This document shows positions 9,535-21,480 of a DNA stretch of 64,000 nt, piece by piece. The stretch's first letter is position 1. Every line of letters begins with the position of its first letter. The position numbers were made by a program, and so were the translations under genes. Under the pieces are notes generated by a model. That model did not search any database. It was not told the origin of the DNA and saw only the letters and a list, made by a program, of their open reading frames with translations. Origin of the DNA: Clarkia xantiana subsp. parviflora (Eukaryota > Streptophyta > Magnoliopsida > Myrtales > Onagraceae); the NCBI GenBank assembly GCA_036873135.1, contig JAPTYO010000002.1, positions 35,145,452 through 35,209,451 of the forward strand. The letters are read 5' to 3'.

Positions 9535-10830
9535 GGTTTACTCCCGACGTCACCATCTGCGCAGTAAGAAGCCTTTTCAGCCAGACCGCTTCCTATGCGT
9601 TCTTAGAGAGAGTTACGGATTGTGATTCCATCAGACGTCACCATCTAGCAGCGCAGTAAGAAGCCTTTTCAGCCATACCGCTTCCTGTGCGTTCTTATAG
9701 AGAGTTACGAATTTTGATTCCATCGTTGACAGCCTGACACAGGTTTGCTTCTTGCTCGTCCATGAAATGGCGGCATTAGCAAGGAGAAATACTCCTCCTG
9801 TGGTGGACTTACGATCATCCGGATCGCCACAATGGTCGGCGTCACTGTAACCGGTCAATTCTAACTTCCCGCCCTCATAGCACAGCGCATAGTCGGCAGT
9901 ACCTTTCAGATAACGAATTATTCATTTTAAAGCCTTTAAATGTGGATAGCCAGGATCTGATTGGAAACGTTTTACTAGGCCCACGACGTAACAGATATCC
10001 GGACGGGTGCATTGTATAGCGTACATCAAACTATCAACCATGCTTAAATACTCTGCACCCTTCATCTGTTCACGCTCTGCCAGGTTCTTGGGGCCGTCAC
10101 GTTTTGACAGTATGCGCCCAAACACCACCGGCGTATCCACGGGTATGGCATCCTGTAATCTGAACCTTTTTAACAGCTTGTTGATATAGGCTTCTTGAGA
10201 CAGACACAATTTCCGGGTAGCCCGATCTCTAGCAATCTTAATGCCTAAGATAAACGTGGCATCTCCCATGTCTTTCATCTCAAATACAGATGCTAACCAG
10301 AACTTTGACTTATTCATGAAACTCAAGTCGTTTGCAGCAGTGAGTATGTCGTCCACGTATAAGGTTAAGATGACATACTTAGACCCGGAGGTCTTATAAT
10401 ATACGCATAGATCCTCGTGAAGATTCACGAATCTGTTTCCTACGATTTCCTCGTGGAATCTGCGGTACCATTGCCGTGACGACTGTTTAAGACCGTAGAT
10501 GGACCTTTGGAGTTTACAAACTTTACGTTCGTTACCAGGAGTAATGAAACCCTCCGGCTGCTCCATGTAGATCTCTTCCTCCAGGTTTCCGTGGAGGAAT
10601 GCGGTCTTAACATCCATTTGGTGCAGCTCGAGATCGAGACTTGCGACCAGGACCATAAATGGCCCTAACCGTGGTTTTACGCACAGTCAGTGAGTTTGTC
10701 TTGTCAAAGTCCACTCCGTGAAATTGGGTAAGTCCTTTCGCAATAAGTCGGGTTAACCGACCTTTTCCATCAGTGTTGAGCTTTCTTTCAGGGCTCACCT
10801 TATCCTTGTGCCCCTGTGGTTAGCAGGTAG
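9535..10830 (-). pseudogene. Reverse transcriptase and RNase H of copia A, broken
   Basis: Read on the minus strand, the N-terminal RT part (10798-10607, with RLTRLIAKGLTQFHGVDFD) is followed in another frame by the RT core (10656-9922). The core has QMDVKTAFLHGNLEEEIYM, SIYGLKQSSRQWYRRF and the catalytic LYVDDIL. RNase H starts at 9858 (GYSDADHCGDPDDRKST) and contains the SKKQTC block. It is truncated at 9535 by element F after an 88-base tandem duplication. RT copies the element RNA and RNase H removes the template. Frame changes near 10640 and 9900 and the truncation disable it. It is close to the RT of copia B at 54915-55607. Confidence 0.85.
9546..9724. repeat. Tandem duplication within copia A RNase H
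   Basis: A unit starting GACGTCACCATCT and ending GATTCCATC occurs twice in a row (9546-9633 and 9634-9724). The copies differ by a few substitutions and a 3-base indel. Related copia B and C have it once. Confidence 0.85.
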
Positions 10831-11400
10831 ATGACTATAGACTATAATGGCTTTCATTTAGGCGATTTCTCTCTTTACTATTTTCCTCTATTTCTCCACT
10901 TGAGGTCTTTCCAATGCTTGCCAACAATTGTTAGAGCGAGGTTTTCACCTTACTCGATGGGATACTTCTTTGAGAAGTTCGATGCCTTTGACTTTCGTCT
11001 AGGCATGATTAATCCCATCTAGAGTCTGATCATTTCTCCCACTCGGAATAATGCTTCTTATCGTAGTATCACTTCTATTGGGAACAATTCTCCCACTCGG
11101 AACAATGCTTCTTATCGGAGCATCGTTTCCTTTGGAAACAAGAGCAGTGCATGAACCTTGACCATCAAATTTCCTTTGACAATATCTCGGTCTCGGGGTT
11201 TCACTTCCGAGATGAATTCCTTGATCACTAGGATCTGGAACCAAGTCTGGTCGAATCACTCCCACCGGAAACAATGGGTATCACTCCCACTGGAAACAAT
11301 GGGTAGTCGAGGCAGTTGTGGCATTCCTGGTTCAGCAATATAACCATTAGGTTCAACTTGATTCGTCTCAAGAGCAACAGTGATTTCGTGTGGTAGGGTT
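10831..11400 (-). pseudogene. Linker between integrase and RT of copia A
   Basis: The minus-strand frame at 11274-10999 reads DPSDQGIHLGSETPRPR and SIIPSGRNDQTLDGINHA. This parallels GPSDQGIHLVRKTPRPR and SIIPSGRNFKTQDGINKP in copia B (54205-54618). Such proline and serine-rich linkers normally separate integrase from RT in copia polyproteins. Here a duplicated IPSGR block and stops show decay. Confidence 0.6.
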
Positions 11401-13573
11401 TATTCCTCCTGCTGGATTTATTATGAAAATGTTTCCATTCTCATTTACCACGCATTCACTTGAGTTGCTGGTTCAAATCTCTCCCACTCGAATTAAGTGG
11501 GACCTGATTGTCAGTGTTATCCTGATCCGTTTTAATCAATACTTTATTTTTTTGAAACTGTCCATGCATCGAAAAAGTCGTCCTCAAGTATGTAATGTCT
11601 CATGTTCGACCACGGCACCATTTTTCCGAAAACTGTAAACAGGTATCTTCTAAGAATAGTTAACATACTCTTGTCCTAAATACGTGTTTAATGCCCAAAT
11701 TAATGTCGCATGATGATTTGATTTAACTCATTATCATTCTTCAGCTATTAGGGCGATGTCTTTTACCGATTTCATTGGAACACGGTGTTACATAAATGTG
11801 AATCTATTTTCATCATCATATAGGGAACGTCTGATAGAGTGACTCCAACATTATGTTTATAAACTGTGCTTCCTGAAGTGTGTCAGTTGATTTGAATGCC
11901 TATCCTGACTTATCGTTCAAGGCGTACGGAAGAAAAATAGTTTAACCGACTTCATCTTCTTCGTTTGCAAACTTATCTCAGAGATTTTATCCCATCTCCG
12001 AACTGAGCGTCTTGGGTTTTCACCTTATGCGTCAGTTGATACTTTTACAAGGTCGTGGTAGCTTTCGAAGCCTACTTCTTACCGAAGTAAATGGTATCAA
12101 TAAGTTGTTTCCAAGGGAATGCAAACAAAAATTCAGCACATCATCATTCAGACACTTCATCATCAAATTCGTATTTTGAAACGATGTGTTCCGTCTTTCG
12201 AGGTCCACACGCGCGTAGCGCTATTTACCAAATTTTTGACCCTTGGTTAAATCGTTTTATTTCTGAATTTAATTTAATTTAATCCAATCGGTTTCGCACA
12301 TGATCATCATTACAGATTATTTCATTCAATGGAGTACTTAATAATTAAGAAAGACTAAATCTTTTGATCTAGCTATGCAATCGATGTGTATGTTCAGTTC
12401 AGTTGACCCGACTGAGATGACGGAGTACGTGAATCGTTTTGTTTTATTCGACCACTTACCTGTCCGAAATTTTGTTTCGGATCGATCCTGTTTAAATGGG
12501 TTGATTAATTTTGACAAGTAGATCACATTTCGAATAGAACGGAAACTACTTTATTCAATAAATCCGAATCTCGAAATAACCAAAATTTTAGTTACTCAAA
12601 TGAACGATAAATGACAATGGTAGGGTTCTTGATCTGAATATCGCGTATTCGATCCATGATTGTCGCATATATAGTTGAGAACTTTAAGCCATGTTGAACA
12701 TCACATTTGAGTAAATTCACGAGTGCATCACGTTAAATGATATGTGTCTGTATAAAACATTTTACCGCTTCATACACTTGACCTGCGAGGTGTACTTGAG
12801 ACGCACTTTATCAACATGGTTTAACCCACCAGATTATCGTATAAGACCTTTATGGTCCAGTTCTCTCTATAATATGCAGATCATGGTTGACTTCTTTCGA
12901 ACCCAGTATGGTGAGCAGAGAAGGTTTCCCTTTTACTGCTGTGGTTACTTTACTTGATTAGGCTCAAGATCATTGAGTCCTGTCAATATCAGACAACCAT
13001 ACATCTTTTCCATGTTGACCTTTCACTCTGAAGATCAGATGCGGGTTTTACGCCAACATTCATGAAAAGAGAGAGAAGACCATCACGTTTAACTGAAACA
13101 TTTAGCTTTTGCATCCTTGCTTCCACCGAGGCGGATGCAAAGGGATACTAAGCTGCAACGTTGCTTGGTTTCAATTGAAGTCTTCTTCAACCCCTTTTTA
13201 CCAAGGTTGAATGTATCACATCATACGCGTTGAGATCATCAAAGAACCTACTCCTATTCTTGGTGAAACAAATTATTACATTCGTTTCTCATTGTCAAAA
13301 TCATACAGACTACCATATTCATGTGTAGTTGTCCTCTCCACTTTTCAGAATCGTAGTAGAGAGTTCAATAGGTACTCTATTTATGCATCATGATTCACAC
13401 CATCAAGATTGCAAGAAATATCGAATCGCACTAATTCAACCAATTCATACTAACACATCGATGATTATGCAAAAATCAGAGAGACAATAACATTTTGAGA
13501 AAGAATTGCATACATCAAATATCTATTAAGATGGAATCTGACAAATAATGATTCCTCAGTCATCTAAACCAAT
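11401..13573 (-). other. Non-coding part of copia A
   Basis: No protein motif seen. Large parts are homologous in reverse orientation to 52600-54200 of copia B, for example around 11700-12230 against 53350-53950. This is therefore element sequence rather than unique DNA. Gag or integrase would be expected here but cannot be recognised. Confidence 0.5.
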
Positions 13574-14325
13574 TGATGGATATCTGCCCAATTCGGGTTT
13601 GTATTTACATTCCGGACTTCGCAAACACGTCGAAAACCAAAAGCGGATCCGAAAAACAAATACCCGAGGAATAAAACGATCCGGACGCACTTATGCGTCC
13701 GGATTGCCCTAGGTAGTCCGGACCACGCCGGATGTCGAATCCGACGTGGTCCGGAAGACTAATGGGTACCGCGCGCATCCTTTTTTATCGTCCGAACACT
13801 GAGTAAAAGGGTTCTCCTAGGCCAAACTTAAACAAACCAGACGAAGGTTCTTACTTTCCTTTAAACCGGCGTCGAACCGCACAAAAACCGGGTTCAGTTC
13901 TAAGGTTGCCTATAAATAGGAGACCTTGGCCACCCATTTTGACACATTCTCATATATATTCTCAAGAGATTTGGCCTGGAAGCTCTGACCTCTCTCTAGG
14001 ATTTTCTCTCTCTATACTCTCATTTAAGCATCGGAGAGGGCTCAACCAGCACCACCCCCCGCTCTCCGTGCTGGTTATTGTCCCGTGTGTAGGTGAAGTC
14101 GCGCGAAGGAGATAAGCTTACCTTACCGACAAGCTTTCCCAGCTGTCAACCGTCAATCGTCAACCGTCAATCGGCAGTCGTCAACCGTGCACAGCCGACA
14201 ACCGTCAACCACACACCGGTCAACGACCCCTTGCCGTCATCAAACAATCCGCTTCTTACACCCGACGTGTCCCCATACCCGAAGTTCCGAAGAGTCCGAC
14301 TACCCGGTTGGATTTGGACGCAACA
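13574..14325 (+). repeat. 5' LTR of the LARD
   Basis: It starts TGATGGATATCTGCCC and ends GACGCAACA. A TATAAATA box is at 13911-13918, and the GGAGAGGG motif with interleaved repeats follows at 14033-14074. The U5 end is rich in GTCAACCGTCAAT-like copies (14145-14230). It differs from the 3' LTR by scattered substitutions and a 13-base indel. Confidence 0.9.
14033..14074 (+). promoter_or_regulatory. Interleaved inverted repeats in the LARD LTR
   Basis: GGAGAG (14033-14038) pairs with CTCTCC (14062-14067), and CCAGCAC (14046-14052) with GTGCTGG (14068-14074). The second strands are adjacent, so the segment can form a pseudoknot or two competing hairpins. The 3' LTR repeats it exactly near 23364-23405. 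Confidence 0.55.
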
Positions 14326-14326
14326 C

Positions 14327-14343
14327 TTGGCGTCGTCTGCGAG
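14327..14343 (+). promoter_or_regulatory. Primer binding site of the LARD
   Basis: TTGGCGTCGTCTGCGAG lies one base inside the 5' LTR. It is a mutated version of the TGGCGCCGTCTGTGGG site in E2. Confidence 0.6.
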
Positions 14344-14376
14344 ATTCGAACAAAAAGCTGTATCGCACCACGAGCT

Positions 14377-15053
14377 ATGGCAAGCAGTCAACCTCCTCCG
14401 GATGATGTCAACCCGCAGGAGAAGAAGAGAGGCCCTGGCAGCCCAAAGAAAGCTGCAACCACAAGCAAGAAGCCGATGAGATGTCAGCCTGGACCTTCGA
14501 ACATCCCCCAAGCTACTTCGACCACTGCTTCCTCCATGCCAACCAGAAGCGTGCCTGCCACACAGCACGGTCCGGAAATCCAGAACGCAGCACGCATAAC
14601 ACCCCCTCCCAAGTTCGAGCCTAGGGCGCACATCAATGAAGAGTTCCCTTACGGGATGCCAGCTTAAGGAGTTCAGCAACAAGAAGGAGGTGCAAACCCA
14701 CTGCCACCAGTCATACCCTCCATGATGGCTGCACTTGAAGAGTGGTTAGCATTCAGAAAATCAAGGATATGCTCCACCACCACCGCCACCTCCGCCGCAG
14801 TCTACGGACAGGCCACGCAGGCAAGGGAAGTGTCACGCGACACTACTCGACAAGAGACACCGTAGCAAGGAGGAGGAAGACAGTATTCTGAAGGTACATA
14901 CCAGTACCAACAACCAAGGCATGAAGCAACGCACTCATACACTCCGTACGTAGAAGCACGTCATCAAGAAGAGACATGGGGACAACCTCCACATCCACGT
15001 TCACTTCCTGCCAAGGATTCCTTTACGATCATCAAAGAATCGCATCCGTACTG
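14377..15053 (+). pseudogene. Gag N-terminal stub of the LARD
   Basis: The frame opens with ATG at 14377 just after the primer site, as in the Tat gag genes here, and encodes MASSQPPPDDVNPQEKKRG and further proline, serine and lysine-rich sequence. A TAA stops it at 14665. The same frame then resumes with PLPPVIPSMMAALEEWLAF, and a proline run (near 14775) is followed by shifted frames. Only the disordered start of gag remains. The capsid core, knuckle and protease are absent. Confidence 0.6.
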
Positions 15054-15351
15054 ATATACCAATCAAGCAACGTTAAAGTGCACAGACATGCGCATTTCCA
15101 AAGTGCGCGCATTTCAAGGGTGCGTACAGTTCCAAAGCGCATGTAGCCCCAACTTGTGGTGTACCCTAATCAATACCTGGCAAGCACATGCATCCGCATC
15201 CTTACAACAAACCCAAGTCATGGGTATACGAGAGTTCGACCTCCGACGATGCGCAAATAGGAAACTAAAATGCAACACTTTCTACGAAGGATGTTCCAAC
15301 ACTCGATAATCAAAGATAGCCTCAATACCGGGAGAAGGAAATTGTAGCACA

Positions 15352-15470
15352 ACACCTCACCCGACGCGTCCGCTCCTTACAGGTCCGTTCCCGACGCGTC
15401 CGCTCCCGACGTGTCCACGCCCGACGCGTCCCCACTCGATGTGTCCGCTCCCGACGCATCCGCACAAATC
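15352..15470. repeat. CCCGACGCGTCCGCT minisatellite in the LARD
   Basis: About seven degenerate copies of a 15-18 base CpG-rich unit. Related copies reappear at 17115-17170 with CTCCCGACATGTGCGC and TATCGCGTCCGCAC. Confidence 0.75.
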
Positions 15471-18145
15471 CCGGATTTTCCCGAAAATCCACAACGAGGG
15501 CATGCACCAACTACACCTATGCAATGGAGCCTCAAGCGTTCTATGCGCACAAGACTAAAAATCGCGCTGCAGTAATAAACAAGGCGGGGGCATCACCCAA
15601 GTGACAACACCACCACTATTGCGGAAGATAGGAATTCAGGAGGGACTCCTATGTTATACGCATGCCTGTGCCAAAACCATCACGTGAGAAGAGTTAGAGA
15701 ATTATTTCCAACATCCAGCAAGTTTACCCTTGTCAAGCACACAAGAAGGGTCGTACCACTCAAAACGTACGTTGACAGCAAAACATCATCTTCGGCCACA
15801 ACAAAGGAGAAGAGGAGGATTCCACCAGTTTAACATCTCTCAACCATGTACACAATCGTCACACAGACACAACTCCGTGAAAAGTCACAAGTGTATAAAG
15901 AAACACATCAAGTAAACTCAGGCCCCTTGGAAGTGAACACATGAAGCATACAACGCAAAGCGTACACACTATATTCAACAACGCGCGACACGCATATGAG
16001 AAGGGAAGGATTACTCTTACCCACTCCTAGCAACAAACAAACTTGCATTAAAATGCAAGAAGAGAGGTGAGCGAATTTACAAGTCTTCCTCAAGTATGAG
16101 CACGGATGCATGACAGCCACCAAGAGACACCCTCAACACTCGACGCAAGAGCGGGGGCATCTTGCTGAACCCCCGCATATAGAACACAACATCCCCCATA
16201 CAGGATACAATCATTATACTATATCAAGAAACAACGATAAGACTACCAAGCGACTTGGGGGGCACCAAGATGACAAGTGCTTGGCATTCCACCGAAGTGA
16301 AAAAGCGAATCATTGCAAGAACACGCAGTACCGCTTCTCTAAGAAAATGCACCAACGAGGAATACAACTTCAACATCCTATACGGATTGGTCCCAAGAGG
16401 GAAACACCAAGCATCGCCCTCAAAAGACGATCTCTTCTACTTGAACAAGGTCCAGGTAACACGCGTTAGTGCCAAAGGTAATCTCAGGTATGAGGTAACA
16501 ACTCCACAACAACACTACTATGAATAAAGCAGACCACTCGAGTAGGACATCTACTTAGGGTAGCCTGATTTAGTAAAAACAAAATCCAAGCTGAGCGGAA
16601 CATGCTAGTCGCGAATAGTCTGATCCAGTCATATTGGCATTGCAGGCGATAGAGCCATATGAGGAGACTTATAACTCCATTCTATTCCCTAACCAATATA
16701 TATCTCAAAGTATTGCGACTAATTTGAGACAGGTTATATGTACATCCAAGAGATGTCTCAATGACACACCTTATCTAGAGAACAACACTAGGTGGAGCTG
16801 TATGCAACACCCTCTGGAATTCTCTATCTATGGACATTCTAGTTAGGCATCAAAGCCAAGTAATGGTCGCGTATATATCATTTGCATCATCGCAACAAGT
16901 CTCCAACTATAACTCGCGACATCTCATCGAATATTCTAATCAAACATCACCTCTTCCCTTGGAAACAATACCAAGCAACGATCATATATACGTATGGGCA
17001 TCACGCTAAGGAAGCATCAACGCGTATCGACTAATGGAAACATACAGCAATGCATAGTCTCTCTTTGTACGTACATATTCACAAACACATATAGGGGTGG
17101 TACTTGAAAAAGCTCCGCTCCCGACATGTGCGCACCTGTCGCGTCTGCACCTATCGCGTCCGCACTTAGGGAAGTTTCCTGCACAAAAGCAGTCCTCGTA
17201 TCAGACTCCTTTATTCTATCTATTATATGCATTACTTAAAAGAAAATTCATAACTCCATATTTTTGCAAACTTGTAAATATTGCAACTATCTGACAAAGC
17301 GCAATCCTCTTCGTAGGTACAAACTCAACTATCAAAACAGCAATGTATTGTACTCAGAAACAACATCGAGTATTGATGCAATCTATATCCAAACAACCAC
17401 AATCGCCATCAAGCCAACCACGAAGACGGCAAACATATCATCCATCCCTTTATCTTCATTTTTGCATATCTACTTTAAGTCTTCTTAGATTAAATACAAC
17501 TAGCACTCTAAGTGTAGTTTATGCTTATTAGCCTTACCACATTTCGGAAGGAGCGATCAGTTGATGCCTTCCTGCAACCCATTGTACATACTCCAAGTAT
17601 CTAATGAAGTTAATCTACTTTCGTAGGTACATTACAATATTATGCACCCTACATTGGAATTATGCGAACTACGCGCATATTGCTCACATCAACAACACAA
17701 GCTATCGCGCTACGTGCAAACAATCAACTTATATTAGGCAATATATGGGCATTGTCAGCAACAAAGAACATATAAAAATTATCTACCCATAACGGCGGCT
17801 ACGCCAAAAGCGTCATCGACAATACAAGCTATCGCGCTATGTACAACAAACAGCTTATATCATACAACGCCGACACGTCTATTATCAACACCAACGAGGA
17901 ACTTATATGTGTTCTCCATCCATATCGGCGTTTACTTCAAAAAAGTGTCGACAATGCACTATGTCTTGGAAAAAACCAAATTTACTCTCAAAATGGCATG
18001 CTGCGAAATCCTCTTGTTAGAGGCAAATCCTCATGTTCATAGCTATTCCCTGAACTCAAAACAGGATGCGGCAAAACTCAAAGGGACTGATCACCCCATC
18101 GTGGCGGAAGTCCTCTTGATAGACGACAACTCCACAAATCGACAA

Positions 18146-18450
18146 AGTATGAACAACCAATCACGGAATCATACTTCATGAAGACTTATTCCTTAAGTGG
18201 GCAGCTTCATGTACTCTAAAAGTATGAACAACCAATCACGGAATAATACTTCATGAATACTTATTCCTTAAGTGGGCAGCTTCATGTACTCTAAAAGTAT
18301 GAACAACCAATCACAGAATAATACTTCATGAAGACTTATTCCTTAAGTGGGCAGCTTCATGTACTCTAAAAGTATGTATACTCACTCAAGGGTTCATACT
18401 CCGTGAAGACGTATTCCTTGTTAGGATAACTTCACGTATATACGCTAGCA
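18146..18450. repeat. 75-bp tandem repeat in the LARD
   Basis: Units start at 18146, 18221 and 18296 with AGTATGAACAACCAATCAC. All are exactly 75 bases and differ by only a few substitutions. A degenerate fourth copy begins at 18371. Each unit contains CATACTTCATGAAG and its partial inverted partner. Confidence 0.9.
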
Positions 18451-18549
18451 TGAGCGCACCCCTGTCAGGAAAACTCGCCAAACATACAAGTCGAGTCTTG
18501 TACAAAGTTATCTTGCCAGCGAGCACATAACGGAATAAAACACACCAAA

Positions 18550-19045
18550 TTCAGCCAGTAGTGTCTTGCCACAACGTCGCCTTGGAGCGGACCAAGAGAC
18601 AGTAAAAACTGCAAGTCGCTTCAACGCGGTCTTGTGCAACCCTTCTGGACTAACCATGGAGAGGTTTAGTAGCATCGCAAGTCAAGTACTGGAATAACCA
18701 CGGAAAACCTTGCAACAACGTCACGCGGGATGTGCCCAAACTAACGGATGGAAAAGCGCATAGAGCAAGTAGCGTCTTGCCACAACGCCGCCTTGAAATG
18801 GTTCAAGAGACGGTAAAAACTACAAGGCGTGATCATACGACCTTTGTCCCGCCCCTTGGATTAACTAAGTTGAGGCGTAGTAGCATCACAGGGTAAGTAC
18901 TGTGTTAGCCACGGAAAACCTTGTAACAAAGTCACACGGGATGTGCCCAAATTGACGGATGGAAAAACGCACCAAATACAACAAGTAGCGTCTTGTCACA
19001 ACGTCGCCTTAGAATGGAACTAAGAGACGGTATAAACTAATATCT
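18550..19045. repeat. About 214-bp tandem repeat in the LARD
   Basis: Three copies of CGTCTTGCCACAACG followed by GTCGCC and AGAGACGGTAAAAACT occur near 18557, 18770 and 18984, spaced about 214 bases apart. They are more diverged than the 75-bp units. Confidence 0.75.
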
Positions 19046-20639
19046 TGCCTCGTCAAGACGACTCTCCTATATGTCAAGTGCCAGTGTCGAGTGCCAAGTG
19101 CCCGCGCCGAGTACATTATTACTTAGAACGCCACAAGTACCTAGTGTACGCATCTTGCCATGCCTTGGAATCTAACCAAGAGGGGCGCTCATAACACTCA
19201 ACAATGCGCGACATACAGTCACACCTACGGACATCATGTTCATCATCTAAGGATATCTATCCTATCATCCAAGTCCAAAGCATACGGACAACATAGATAA
19301 CACAAGGTATGAAATACTACTAACGAGTTATCATGCATTTCTACTATGATCATGACAGGTCTATTCGACGACATCAAACATATAAAAGGTTCAGGGAACA
19401 ACACCCGGCGTAACCTCAACCCCAACATGATGAACAATAACTATGTACAAAGCTTGGTAAAGCACAATCAACTTCATACAGGATGCAAGTGAAATATTCC
19501 ACTCAACATCTACATGCGCAGCCATGCGGCCCTTATAATGCAATGTACAATCACGCCTTAAGTGCGCGAAGGGTGCCATACAATCAATGGCAGACTTAGC
19601 AAAATACCAAGTTAACAAAATGAGGACACGGGGGCAAAAATGTACACACCCTCCATAAATCATACATCAAGACGCCAACGCTTGTCTAGATATCATCACA
19701 GCGTAATTGCGCACCTCGCTATCATCAGCAACCTTCGTACGAAGGATAGTTACCTTGGAATCAAGAATAACGATTTGAGCCTATCAAACAAAGACAACAG
19801 TCTCCAATACAACAACCTAAGCACATAAGTTGCATATAATTAGCGTGAAGAACAAGACGCACACCTTCAGCATGCACGCAATCTCTTAACACTCGCGTAA
19901 CCCCTTAGCACGCGCATGACACCTCAGAAATATTACCATCAAACAAGCAAGAAAGAGGGATAGATGCAAAATGGAAGATCATCAATATAAGCAGTATGCT
20001 TGCTTCAAGCGACTCCTCCGCCAATATCCGGTCCTTCGACATGGGGGCAGATGGGCAAGTCCGCTGGCAGTAAACTAAGATCACTCGAAGTTGCTCGAAG
20101 GACGAATCTCGGAGTCGGATCGATTTATTCTGGATCAATTCAAAGCATCGCTAGCGACGGCGACGGTAAGTCGACCTCGATCCTGACTTGGACTCAGAAA
20201 GACACGTTATTCACAAACTAAGTATGAAGACGCTAAGCGCAACGCGTGTGTGTCGACGCGTTGGGAAGCGGAGATGACACTTCTTGTTCAAAAACTAAAG
20301 ATAGTGGCAGCAAACAGGATATAGTATGCTCATGCTTCGACACGTCGACAAGAGGTGTAACAATTCATTTTCAAAGTTCTAAGTATAACTGCCATGATCG
20401 TGAGAACGTATGCGCGAGTGTCGACATACCCGCGCACGTTTACTACTTTAGGAGCAAGCAGCTATCATGTCTACACGCCTCTAAGCGGCTATTATGTTCG
20501 CAAAATCAGCTAAGTCTGGATGTGTACTCTGGAAGACACATTTTGACAACTCAGTCTACAAGGATAAACAACAACTCGATCAACGCATGTATACTCAACT
20601 TCTACAATAATCATGTTTATGATATCGAAGAGGACGCAT

Positions 20640-21140
20640 GCATAGTCGACATATGACGAAGTATCAACTGTCGAAGAAATATTTTCTAAGTATTTCCCCA
20701 TGATGGCAGATGTCAGATAGCAGGTGTCAACAATCAAGAAATATTTTCTATGTATTTCACCATGATAACAACTTCGACGAAGGAATCAATACAGACCAAA
20801 ATCACTTCAACCTTGCAACCACAATCGACAGTCGAGCCAATGTTCGTTAGTTTACAAACGACAAACGAAAAACACTTTACTCATGACAATCACCATGAAA
20901 ACATAACCCTATGTCTACATCAAGCATATGGATACAACGTACATATCAATGGATAGAGAAAAGATTCTAAATGTGGGGGCAAGTGCGCACATACTAGCGC
21001 GCACATACGAGCACGCGCGTACAGCTGTCGACATACAACGAGATGCCGGCTGTCAGAAATATTTTCTTAGTGTTCAAACCCCATCAGCTGTGAGCATACA
21101 ACGAGATGCCGGCTATCAGGAATATTTTCTAAGTGTTCTA
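20640..21140. repeat. Degenerate repeats with AGAAATATTTTCTAAGT core in the LARD
   Basis: Four copies (near 20670, 20736, 21054 and 21119) of an AATATTTTCTAAGTRTT core are preceded by ATGACGAAG or ACAACGAGATGCCGGC and followed by CCATG. A fifth, weaker copy lies near 21505, beyond the 35-bp array. Confidence 0.65.
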
Positions 21141-21148
21141 CCATGTCA

Positions 21149-21480
21149 GCAATCAACAACCGTCAACGCGCGGCAAGTTGACGGCAGTCAACAGCCGTCA
21201 ACGCGCGACAAGTTGATGGCAATCAACAACCGTCAACGCGCGACAAGTTGACGGCAATCAACAACAGTCAACGCACGACAAGTTTACGGCAATCAACAAC
21301 CGTCAACGCGCGACAAGTTGAGGGCAATCAACAACCGTCAACGCGCGACAAGTTGATGGAAATCAACAACCGTCAATGCGCGGCGAGTTGATGGCAATCA
21401 ACAACCGTCAACGAGCGACAAGTTGATGGCAATCAACAACCGTCAACATACAACAAGTTGACGGCAATCAACAGCTGTTG
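21149..21480. repeat. 35-bp minisatellite in the LARD
   Basis: Nine consecutive 35-base units (21149-21463) and a partial tenth have the consensus GCAATCAACAACCGTCAACG followed by CGCGACAAGTTGATG. The AACCGTCAAC core also occurs several times in U5 of the LARD LTR (14145-14230 and 23475-23560), suggesting the array grew from U5-like sequence. Confidence 0.9.

Noticed and set aside
16110..16527. Two overlapping frames of about 100 codons in the LARD
   Set aside because: No domain, unlike either Tat gag or pol, and set in a region otherwise full of stops; best read as chance frames.
18146..18370. Regularly spaced repeats that could be mistaken for a CRISPR array
   Set aside because: The units are contiguous 75-bp tandem repeats without unique spacers, in plant nuclear DNA.
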